Shown in pieces: positions 37,901-48,000 of a DNA stretch of 64,000 bases. Source of the stretch: Apostichopus japonicus (taxonomy: Eukaryota > Echinodermata > Holothuroidea > Aspidochirotida > Stichopodidae). Every line of letters begins with the position of its first letter. Positions within the stretch are counted from its first letter, which is position 1. The notes below the pieces were generated by a model. It made no database searches. It had not been told where the DNA came from and was given only the letters and a program-made list of their open reading frames with translations. Position numbers and translations under genes: made by a program. Location of the stretch: the NCBI RefSeq assembly GCF_037975245.1, contig NC_092563.1, positions 9,544,001 to 9,608,000 of the forward strand. Reading direction: 5' to 3'.

Positions 37901-38855
37901 AAAGGTATTTAAATGGACAGAGGAACATCAGTGTGCATTTCAAAGTATTAAAGAGTTGTTGTGTAATCCACCTATATTGCATATGCCACAGAAATATGGT
38001 CGTTTTGTATTATATAGCGACACATCACGAGTAGCAACAGGATCATACTTGACACAAAGAGTTAATGGCAAAGAGAATATTATTGCATATTACTCTAAGA
38101 TATTACCACCAGCATGTCAGAGGTATAGTGTAACTGAATTAGAAATGATGGGTCTATTTATTAATGTGACAGCATTCAAACATTTATTGCAAAATGTAGA
38201 ATTTGAGGCATATGTTGATCACTCAGCCATTGTTGAATTGTTTAAGTCAAAACAAGAACCAGCAACTTCACGCTTACGTAAACTTCTGTTCAAATTGTCA
38301 GAATATACATTTCAGGTTGGTTACAAAAAGGGCTCAGAATTGGTTTTGGCAGATTATTTGTCTAGAGCACCACAGGAATTTCACTCTGAAATAGATCAGG
38401 TTGCTCAAGAGGTCAGTTCTTATGAGGATTTTTCAACTCTACCTAAGGAGACATTTAATCCAATCATGACAAGGTCAATGGCAAGGTCAATGGGAGTCAA
38501 AGTTCCAGATTTATTTCCGAATAAAGTCACAAAGGAGTCCAAGCAGGATTCCCCAGCCAAAGAATCAACAAATAGAGTTGAAAGGACATCCGTTCCTAAG
38601 GCAACACATTCTAATGAGCATGTTACACAGAGACCACAATCTGAGTCACAAAAGAGGACTACACCAGTAATTTCTACTGATAAGAGAGAAACATATATTC
38701 AAAGGCCTATTGTTACTATGCCGAGTGAAAATGGACCTTCATTTAGCCCAGACATGTTAGTTGTGCCAAATTTTACAAGTGTTTCTCAACCTTCAGAGCC
38801 AAGATTAGTGAATGTGCTTACAGTACTCTACCTTTTTGAGATAATGATAAGTTAA
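34992..38855 (+). CDS. Gag-Pol polyprotein (Gag, protease, RT, RNase H)
   Basis: A single 1287-residue frame. Residues ~1-240 are a retrotransposon Gag. A CCHC knuckle lies at C289, C292, H297, C302 (CYYCQNRGHFAQYC). The aspartic protease motif is LLFDSGATRSII (Asp392). RT spans ~690-930, with LGVLDLKSAF (Asp790), LPQGLNLSPAIFQ and the catalytic tetrad at 856-859 reading HHDD instead of the usual YxDD. RNase H follows, with YSDTS (Asp1010), YVDHS and ADYLSR ending near 1124. The remaining ~160 residues are polar (MTRSMARSMG, many Ser/Lys/Glu) and show no HHCC zinc finger or DDE integrase core. Gag and Pol are fused with no frameshift or stop. ATG 34992 is the first in frame; ATG 35004 is an alternative. 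It is inserted in the same strand as the CAP genes. Confidence 0.9.
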   Translation: MCGIMSVSEQQETSTSVNVMQKHRPTDFLPSQFQGDVINADLAEAHYLGFEDYLEVHKLPSQTTPEAVAAEFNEICRIFKRTLKGQARLWIENKSFSTIADLRKQFLARFSPGTSSYAKSQAFHALSYTPGDTAQAHLAKISKAAAQLSYGEDQIRDKFISTLPLQCRSAVLMSASPEATITDLVMKVQCYFDLQIQSQPTASSELFMAMHDKASSVQTPTISASSEIHELCTKIQELETKFDQSRRSESQDNPKDMRQRYSSRDSRGPRTGQNNNRRRLPYFNPSVTCYYCQNRGHFAQYCQIRLSHEMEANVKTEFSLGSTYDCTHHTVTPDKVPSKGRSKRKANNIWKNSNIPSSRYTGNDRSVDIQLNTRNFVRGTLHDGKGISLLFDSGATRSIISFSTVQNSKYLSSIQPVSVDVVNLKLGNGQFIHAYSTITFQVKIQGHEFQLSALIAANLTGIDLILGSQTLKELNGSLDFTTNCFRIKQAKVFLRPVQRFVIYPGQQRYITVQGRLPLYARNADMVIKPFPLISRMCPSRMLVKMHKGRTKILLRNMGNRKFFLNPSRTVAHLDLADIITVTEDIPTDSLDFLNVMRDIEKPSLFRTNSNSKENRDAITRYNLHRYPHLTADDPLVSKSEQEIMRDNINLEQSILNASETESIYEFLDSHRDAFSLYGELSHCPNYEADITLTNDEPFYIRPYRLSDEDKVIVASELDKLVRLGILAVGHQSYTSPVFLIPKKGTKDKRVVTDFRYLNSRIKRLNHPFPLLNETIRTIGYSGAKILGVLDLKSAFFCLPLSVHAQQYTGIASFHGGKHYYYKRLPQGLNLSPAIFQSQINDILATITNSNKFCIAHHDDIIVYSADKRSHKQHLQAIFKVLMDNGLKISPKKCSIFQNSVRYMGHLLSITTEGEACIQPLHDRCAAIRNTPKPHNVKSVRRFVGAVNYVASFFPNIQALLRPLHHLSRKRKVFKWTEEHQCAFQSIKELLCNPPILHMPQKYGRFVLYSDTSRVATGSYLTQRVNGKENIIAYYSKILPPACQRYSVTELEMMGLFINVTAFKHLLQNVEFEAYVDHSAIVELFKSKQEPATSRLRKLLFKLSEYTFQVGYKKGSELVLADYLSRAPQEFHSEIDQVAQEVSSYEDFSTLPKETFNPIMTRSMARSMGVKVPDLFPNKVTKESKQDSPAKESTNRVERTSVPKATHSNEHVTQRPQSESQKRTTPVISTDKRETYIQRPIVTMPSENGPSFSPDMLVVPNFTSVSQPSEPRLVNVLTVLYLFEIMIS

Positions 38856-38903
38856 AGCAGTATGATGTTAAAATTTTGGAGTATCCAAAAATTTTAAAAG
38901 ATT

Positions 38904-38911
38904 GAGGGGGA
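38904..38911 (+). promoter_or_regulatory. Polypurine tract
   Basis: GAGGGGGA immediately before the 3' LTR, the expected plus-strand primer site. Confidence 0.7.
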
Positions 38912-39640
38912 TGTTATGAAATAGTGATACCATCTCTTTGATGTTACCGAAACACTCCATCGAGACACCTTACAGGCCTCTTATGTATTTATCTAGGTCA
39001 TGGATTCAGTTTTCCCACGAGAAGTTTTTAACTATCTTATTGAATCTTGGTACAGGGCCTTTTCCCAAAATAGATTCCATTATGTCTGTGGAACATTCGA
39101 GAAGGTTCTCTCACGTGGTATGGAAGTTTCCATAGAAAGGGGATGGACTTCCAAACTCCCAACCAATCAGGGCAGATCAGTGCCAGCACAATTATTTTTA
39201 TATCGTTAAGTTAATACTGGATGGTCAGTTCATTGGCTGCCTTCTGATTGTGCGCAGAGGGATTTTATGGAAGTAAGGTTTAAAAGTAAAAGGAGGCCGA
39301 AAGTTTGAGCACTCCGTCAGCAAATTTATCACTTGATCAGCAAATTTATCACTCCGCCGAAAGTTCATCACTCCTAATTTTTTAATTGACGGAGTCAAGT
39401 CAAGTCAAATCATTGTAATTTAGTTTTATTTGTAAAGAGAATCGACAGAGAAGAAATTATACCGAATCAATAATCAAATCCTATCTCGTCAAATTGTTTT
39501 TCTGTGAACTCATTGTTTTCTTCCGTTCGAGACATCTCCTGAAGAAGCATAAATACGGCATCAAGATATCCCAGTACCTTTCTATCGCGAGTCCCGATAT
39601 AGTTTTACTATCGGAGGAGCGGGCTCGACACAATATTACA
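38912..39640 (+). repeat. 3' LTR
   Basis: 729 bp, the same length as the 5' LTR and identical in all stretches compared. It is followed by the CTAG target duplication. Confidence 0.92.
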
Positions 39641-40726
39641 CTAGTACGCCTGCTAACAGTACCAGTTAGCTTAATTTCAAACTGACATACGATGAATCTG
39701 ATCGAAGGAACACCGACTAATTGCATATTAAATTTAGCAATGATACCGCTTCTAAAGTTATATAATATGAAAACAGTTGTCCGGTGATAAAACTTTACGC
39801 ATAAGGAGCCTGCGTCTAACAGGATTAGCATGTACTTTACAGTATATGAGGGATACGTATACCTTAGCGGTACGGAATACTGCTGATGGAGCTAAATAAT
39901 TAAATACAGACCATGAGGCAGTTAGTTTTACTACCTCGAAAGCTCGAAAAGAATTTGGAATCTAAAACTAACCTTAATATCGGTGACACTGTCGCTGTCA
40001 AGTTTTGCATTTTCGTTCCTCAATTCAAATCTAGGCGTGGCCTAACTCTTATAATGAGAATCGTTTTTTTTTTCTTCAAAATGCTGTCAAAATGTTACCG
40101 TTTTTAAGCCGTTTCCGTTAGTTTAATAAATATCACTGTCATTGTCAGTCATCAAATGACAAGTTTCATCCTAAACAACACCGGTGGTACATCACAACAT
40201 AAATATAAACATAACATCAGAAACATTAACTTATGTTTTTTTTTCTTTTTTCGTCATCACTTTAGGACTTCTTCAAAGAAACAGGTTTTGGAAAACACTT
40301 GTTTGGTACAAAAACATCTAAAAACGTCTCTGCATTTGAAATGACTCAATAATTCTGCCAGTCATGGAAGAGAGGTGGGGGTGGCGCGGTCCCATCTCTA
40401 TCGTCAGACGGGGGCAATGCATTTGGGGATTTTTTTTGGGGGGGGGAGGGGGGAGGGTTATGCACTAACACTACTTGCGTTTTGACCTAACTATTAACAA
40501 AATTTATATTATTCGTATTTAAAATAACTGTACATCATAATGTACCAGTTGACGTCTAAACTTTGAATTGTGACTCGGACCCTCATGTCCATTCCCCCTT
40601 GATAAGGAATGCGTATTCAACGACCCCACGGCCACATACTTTTTCATCCGCCTACAGCCCGTTCATAAAGGTGCGTGCCCCTACAAAGTCGGAAGGTTTT
40701 CCCCTGCACCAGTAAAATCAGCCGAT

Positions 40727-41010
40727 TCACACAGAGAATACAGTAACAACTATTTAAATCTTAAAATTTTGTACCACAGTAAGTACTGGATTGTGCCGAC
40801 AAATCTGATAAATTGGTAGCATGTGCTATCAGGTATATAACAAGAACTGAGGATATTTGTAATTCCAAAAAAAACCCAAACAACTGGATGTGTTGAAATT
40901 ACACATATCTTCAGTTCTTACTGTAATTCTAATAGCACATGCTACCGATTTTTAGCAAGATCCAGTTTTTACTGTGGTACATAGTTTTAAGATTTACGGT
41001 AGTAACTTAG
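40727..41010. mobile_element. Foldback MITE, copy 2
   Basis: It matches 19315-19622 over most of its length. Shared words include AATCTTAAAATTTTGTACCA and TAATAGCACATGCTACCGAT. The halves are inverted around the same inner palindrome. Confidence 0.7.
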
Positions 41011-41496
41011 ATTTAGGGATAAAGGTTTGATAGGTTTTTATGAAGACCGATTTCCCTGTGTTTGTATAACATTAGATTAACACTATGTAGAACTAGATAA
41101 ACACACAACTGCTGTGAACAATACCCTTGATTATTTTTTTTTATTGAAATAGAAACGGTTATATTATTCCACACCGATTCCCCTTTGTTTGTATATTAAT
41201 ATAACTTCCATATCATAATAATATAACTTCCAATAATATAACCCAAAATGAATCAAAATGAAATAGTGAAATAGAAACAGTTGTTTGTATAATAATATAA
41301 CTTCCATTGTATGCGTTAACGCCTAAAGTAGTGTAATCCTCCCATTATACCCGAAATAACTGCTCAGACTCCGATCGATATCGAGCGGACTTCACTTTAT
41401 TTACCTATTACGAAGTAACCTAACCCCAAATAAATCAAATTGAACTGGTGGAAGAGAAAAAGTAATATTATTCTGACTGAATATAAGTAAAAATAA

Positions 41497-41679
41497 GGTT
41501 GGGCGAAATGACAAACGCGGTTGGGCGAAATGACCATGCTGGTTGGGCGAAATGACTATGATGGTTGGGCGAAATGACCATGCTGTTTGGGCGAAATGAC
41601 CAGGCTGGTTGGGCGAAATGACCAGGCTGGATGGGCGAAATGGCAGTTGGGCGAAATGGTTGTTGGGCGAAGTGACTAG
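41497..41679. repeat. 22-bp tandem repeat upstream of CAP gene B
   Basis: About eight to nine units of GGTTGGGCGAAATGACCATG CT, the last ones shortened. The array ends ~120 bp before the candidate TATA box of gene B. Confidence 0.9.
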
Positions 41680-41799
41680 AAAGCCTACAAATACATAAGT
41701 ATCATTCTCTTTAAAAGACCGTCTGATTGCAATATCATACCTGCATATATCTCAAGTATGTTAACAGTGTCGTCATGGCAACAACATTAACATTTATAT

Positions 41800-41807
41800 T
41801 ATAAATA
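41800..41807 (+). promoter_or_regulatory. Candidate TATA box of CAP gene B
   Basis: TATAAATA lies 70 bp upstream of the gene B start codon, the usual spacing for a short 5' UTR. Confidence 0.5.
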
Positions 41808-41869
41808 GACCAGATTTAATGACTGATGCTGTCATTTCTAATTTGACGTCCTGAACATCAACTTCCAAA

Positions 41870-42028
41870 ATGGCGAGCAAAGTTCTAGTCTTACTTGCAG
41901 CAGCCGTAGCTTTGAACACAAGGAGTACAAGTGCAACTTACTCCTCTGCAGACGAGACAGCGATCCTTGAGTCTCATAACAGTTACCGAACCGACGTATC
42001 ACCGTCAGCAACTGACATGACTGAATTG
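41870..42028 (+). CDS. CAP gene B exon 1 (signal peptide)
   Basis: The ATG at 41870 opens a leader KVLVLLAAAVAL. The exon ends with HNSYR and DMTEL at ATTG|GTAAGT, phase 0. Confidence 0.88.
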
Positions 42029-45000
42029 GTAAGTTTATTTCGCTCTCGGTTCAAATTCATCAGAGTTTATCGATACTCTGTTACACCAACATCCATATAT
42101 TTATAAACATCTCGAGGTTCAGTCTCAAGTTCAGCTTTACTACCGTTTGTCAGACAGAGGTACATAGATACTCATTGAACTCAATGGGTGAAACTAATCA
42201 ATAACCAAAGAGGCTAGATTTAACTCACCTTGTTTCAATTTAAGACAATATCCAGGGTTATTGAAACATTGATATGAGTCTAATGTATGAAACTGTATTC
42301 TCATATCAAATATTCTTCTGTCGACAAACTGCATGTTCTGACAAGCTCATGCCAGTCGCATTCATTTGGCACCCATGTCGGTCCCAAGGCCCACAGATTG
42401 GCGTATCGAAGGAGAGCTACAACGACGAGGGTTGCTTTCTCGTGTCCCCTACCACTCCACCAACTGATATCTTATTTCTATATACCTATTAGATAGATTA
42501 ATCGTAAATATGAGATATAATAGTAGGAAGTGTTCGAGAATGCAGATACAATAGTCAAAATGTTCAAATAAACTAGTCAGGATTCATAGATGAAAATCTC
42601 AATTTCGGTAATCAAGTCCAACTTGTGAGAAAAGTCGAAATTATGGTATAAGAAATCCAAATTCAAGGAAACATTTGAAATCTCAAAAATGTCCAAATTT
42701 GAGAAAACAATAGTAATAGGTTTCACTCTAAGGTAAACAAATAGTTGGGGTTTTGAGATACAAACTCAAGTTGTACCTGAACCCTTCAAAATTGGTTGAA
42801 GAAAATTATTCGAAATTTTCAAATGACAAATTAAATAGGAATAAGAAATAAAATAAAACTGTTAGCAAACTGCTTATCCACTAGAGAGCCTGTGTAGGAA
42901 AATGTGTAAAAGTAAGTTGGCCTGACGTTTCGATCCTAGCAGGATCGTCGTCAAAGGTAAATGACAAGTAACAGTAACAGAGAGGACAAAAACACGCACA
43001 GAAAACAGACAGGTTAAGCATGGTGAACACAAAGAGATAGATATAAGGGGATCAGTAGACAAGGGATGGAGAGAAGAAATAAAGAAACCAATAGGGGAAA
43101 GGAGGGTTGGAGATAAACAGTGGAGGGATAAAGAGAGTATAAAGGGAAGGGGGTAGGGAATTAACTGTAGAAAGACAAAGACAGAACGGTATGAAGAGAA
43201 AAAAGATGGAAGAGAGCTATGAGAAGAGTGATGGGCGGGGAAAACAAGGGGAGAAGGAGGGGGGCAGAAGCAAAGTTAGTCATATCCTCCCTGAATGTTG
43301 AGCCCATGAGGTTTGTTACGTGACCGTTCTCATACTCAATGTGGAGAACAGATCACGTGGCATAAAAAGGAGAACACAAGTATGAAAGTAAGTTTAGAGC
43401 ATTTAATAAGCTATTTACATGGCAGAACAAAGTATAAATATGAACATAATACATAACTATAGTTTCTTAATTCACTTAACGTCTTTCTGGACCTGGGAGA
43501 GCCGAGGGGAGAGTTTCTGCTTAGTTTCTGGAGTTACCTTAGTGCTAGGCAGATAGTGTCCAGGTTTGCTTTAGAAGTAGTTCGGCTTGATGCAGAGAAA
43601 GTTCAGGTAGAGCGACGAGAATCCATTAGAGAGTAGTAGGTCGGAGTTCCGACAAAAGTATAGAGTTAAATATATACTGTGTTTAAAATGGGCAGAGTAA
43701 TCAAAGCTAAGGAACCATTAGAGGTGTGGCAACAACCTCTTAACGGAACGAACGGAGAAAGCGGAGAGAGCGCTCAATCGGGCGTCTGTGGCTTTTATAC
43801 CCGGATTGTAAAGGAAGGTTCTAGTAGGCTATGAATATTCACGAAGTCTGCCAAACACTTTGTTGGCGAGTTCCAGTTATGTAGAATGCGTGAGCGCATC
43901 TGGGATCGTAACAATTGGGCGACTTGGAGACTTGAATGGTAACTTATATTACGTAATAGGGTAGGTGAATAAGTGGGTTACATAACAAGTTGAATGATGT
44001 GAATGCGTTGCATCCACAGCCTCTCTCTCTGGTGATTCGTACTAGGTCAGGACGGCTACCTAAGGATTCAATCCCCTGTAGGGATAGATCGTTAATGGTT
44101 AATGACAAATAAAATCAAAACAATCATCGTCACTTTCAACATGCATGTTTAATGACTCAAAATCTGCAGCACTGCATGGTCAACTGGCACATTTCAGACT
44201 TGCGACGTTATAGGGTATTGTCGAAACGTGATTAGATTATTATCGAAACCACAACCGCATAGAATACACCTCATTTCCGTTACTTGTTATTAAGTTACAG
44301 TTAGTAAGATGAAACAGAACCGTCGTTGCGTCTAGGCCTTTAATTTAATGAAAGGCATTGAAGACTCGCCCCAAACCGCGTGTCGCCCTCTAAAAAGGTC
44401 CTTTCCGTTGCTTGTAAGTGAAGTTTTCTTCTTGTTGCTTCAAAATACAGACAGTAATGAAACGTGATATCTTGTTATCTATTATCTGGACCTGAGATCA
44501 GGGAGTCCATAACAGCTCCCTGCTGATATGTCCATCGTTGATATGTGCACTGTGTTGTGGGTATTGATCGCAGCTGGCATGTATTGACTGTACACTAGTG
44601 TCTAATTACCGACGGTAGCAAGCTGTGTGTGTATTTTCTGGGATCGATGGTGGTGTCTAACAGTTATGTTAAACCTCATTCGAAACTAGGTCAGATTACC
44701 GTCATCAGACGTTTCTTTGTGCGCGAGTCTTCACTCCCTTTAATGGTGATCGAAACTCTTATTGACAGCAACTGTAAGCAGGAAATAGTTTGAGTGTTCA
44801 AGTTCCGATTATAACTGAATTTTGCAAAGTACGATAAAACGAGAGAAATGTGGGAGAACAAGACCTCAAAGATTATAACTAGCCGCTTTTAGTAGCTCAT
44901 ATATTCTGGAAGTTAATGTTATCGAATAGAATAGATGACGCGCAGTGACATTACCATAAATAAGATTCCATGTGCGAGAATACTTTTGTAACTTTTTTTC

Positions 45001-48000
45001 TTGCAACTCTATACTATATTATGCATAGCCTACTTCCTCGATCTCTCGTAGCAGAAATTAAACAATGAAAGCATGACGTGCATAACTAACTAATTTGCCA
45101 TGCTTCCCTTTCCTAAGTTAGAAGGTGGAAAGTTTGGATTCCCCTCCCCCCCCCCCCCCACACACACACACTTGTGATTATACTTGAGCTACGAGTACTG
45201 AGCCAGCCCAGAAAATGGGCTATCTCTGAAACAATACTCCAATTTATAACCCACATCACGTCCCTTGTCCTCTCCTCCCCCTGCCTTTGACTTCAGAGTG
45301 GTCGCACATTGTCCTGGAAAGATCGATGACTTACGAAAATAAACTATTTGTTACTTTAAAAGTCATTTTCTTTGTGTAACATTACTTTTTATAATGTTTA
45401 TTCAGAATTATACCCTGTAAGACTATTGAAACCTCTTGTCTTGTAGACAAATAAACCACTTGTATTGCATAAGATTATTCACGAGTCTGAAGTATCATAT
45501 ATATCATATATTGTTGCTTGTTGATACCAGCTTAAATATTTATGACGCAAAGGGGGAATATCTTTGTCCGAAAGTTAGGTTTTACCTAACTTTCTGCCAT
45601 TGAGGAAAGTTCACGCGCTATAATCGTAAGCCAAATCACTGTGACAACGTTTCACATAGAGAACATGTCAATGACGGTTCAAAGCAGTATAAAACGAAAC
45701 AACAAATATGAAACAATCTCATTTCTCCATGTCAGATGTTAATCAATGGAATGAGACGGATGGTAAAATCGACGGACAATACTTTATGCAAAAAAGGTTA
45801 ATTCACATTCTTCAGGGATGAATCCACAGGTGAAGGAACGCGACAGAATGTTCCTGCCCCTACATTTTTTAACCAGGGATACACTCCACGTGAATTTAAA
45901 TTAGTAATATCATGTTACACTCGCGGCTGTTAAGTTCAATAAAAGTCTACACGCTAGTTCAGCGGCAAACGTTTTGTAACAGATGAAAGAGGAAGACTAT
46001 TTTCTTCTTTCTTGACATTAAATTCTTCTTCTTTTGTTGGCATAATTTGCTTTAATATATAGATTTTCCTATGCAGACGCTGATTTCATATTTTAACTGG
46101 ACACCATCTGCAATGACAGCCTTCAGAGTACAAACATGCAGTCTGAGATTCTTACTTTTCAGACTTTTGTAAACAACTTTTACTTGAGTATATATATATA
46201 TATATATACTCTATAGGTCCTACTGGCATTTCATTTTGACATTAATTTCACTTAATTCGACACATAAAGAACATTAGTTCTGCCTTTTTTTAAAATTCTA
46301 CTTGTCAACATGTCACAGAGAGTTCTTGAGAATTTCAACTTCAAAAACTTGTTTATTTATTTTTTTTCAAATTTGATTTATATCTACTATATATGTTGAC
46401 CGTATTTAAACATATATGTATATATAATGTAATATTCATGATTACAAAACACAAAAATCGTCCACTGTGTCCCTCGCCCAATCCGGCAATGCATATGAGG
46501 AACAGGAACTTTATTTTGAGTTATCGTTGTATGATGTATATATATATATATATATAGCCTATATATATCATTCCCAGTTCGAGCTATATTCTTTCTCATC
46601 CACCTCTATACACCCATCATTTCATTGCCAACGTCACACATTTTTGTTTTAAGTTTCATGTTTAGTAGGCTACACTATCTTTCAACTTTCCGTGTATAAT
46701 GTTTATGAATCACTACAGGTGTGGGATGAGGGATTAGCCGTGCAGGCGCAACAATGGGCCGATAACTGTTTATATGAACATCCCAACAAAGCTTTATACA
46801 AAGATTACGCAAATATCGGCCAGAATCTGTTTATTCAGTATCCGGATTCCCTTGGAACCAAACCACCGTCTCCCGTGACCAAACCAGTGACGTCATGGCA
46901 CAATGAAGTCGACTACTACGACTACTACTCTTACTCCTGTAGGCCTAAAAAAGTTTGTGGTCATTACACACAGGTAAATCATTTCAAATTGTATACCCAT
47001 AAATTACCTCACTGTAAGTAGAAACAACTTGCTGAACAAGGATAGGAAAGAACAACATTAAGAGGTGGGAGGGTGGTTATGGGAGTTAGAGGGTAAGAGG
47101 ACGGAAGGGGCGGGGGGATTGCTTGCGAATTCCATCGATCATACAAACATATATAATATGCTTTTCATCAAAACTAGTGGTACTTTTGATACATTGACTG
47201 CTTCTAATTATCACCGTTAAAGAACAGTACAGTTATGTGTACCAAAAATGTTTATGTAGTAATGTTTCCCTATTTCATTCCTTATTCGTCAGTATGCATA
47301 ATTTAGTATCTCCTGGTGTTACTGGATAAACTATTGTCACATGTTGTCACATGTTGTCACATGTTGCCACATGTTGTCACATGTTATCAGGTATCTTATC
47401 CTTCACATATATCTCTCGATATGGCCTGTCACACAATCAACACAACACACATCTTTATCTGTTCCCGCCCACTGAGCTACACATCTTATTGAGTCAAATG
47501 TGTCGAAAAACCATGCTTATTTTAGATGTATAACGGCTATTCCATTTTGGTTACAATTTCAGGTAGTATGGGCAAGCACAGAGAAAGTCGGATGTGGTAT
47601 CAAGCATTGCAAATTAGCTACAACTAACCGCGGAAAATCCTACGCAAATGCCTGGCTTGTAGCGTGCAATTACGCTCCAAGGTAAAAAACGTCAAGGCTC
47701 TTCAAAAATAATTTTCAAAATGGTATATTGTCCACTTGGTGCACAGTGACGGTAGTCCAGTGTTCTGTAATCAACTAGCTGATGTTGTTAGTTTCAATTG
47801 ATAAGAGTCTTATTAAAATAGATGAAACATATTTGGGTATGTTTCTATATATATATATATATATGTATTGGGGTTCTTAATACGTTCACCTGTATGCTAT
47901 GTTTAATGTCCTACATGGGGTCTGCTCTACAGAACAGTCACAGTAAAGTTAATTTTGAATCCATTCTTTTGTAAGTTGAGTCTATACCGACCGTCTGTTA

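Larger units (their letters stand above)
33563..39644 (+). mobile_element. LTR retrotransposon of the Ty3/gypsy type lacking integrase
   Basis: A complete element, 33568-39640. Two 729-bp LTRs start TGTTATG and end TATTACA; every stretch I compared is identical. The flanks are CTAG on both sides (33564-33567, 39641-39644), or ACTAG if the last A is shared. The segment just after the 5' LTR (TGGTGGAGATCGG) is a plausible primer-binding site, and GAGGGGGA just before the 3' LTR is the polypurine tract. One 1287-codon frame encodes Gag, protease, RT and RNase H. No integrase is seen either after RNase H or between protease and RT. Identical LTRs and an intact frame suggest a recent insertion between CAP genes A and B. 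Confidence 0.92.

Noticed and set aside
42274-42496. Overlapping frames in gene B intron 1
   Set aside because: Three frames overlap in a locally GC-rich patch with no family signature. It is probably repeat-derived.
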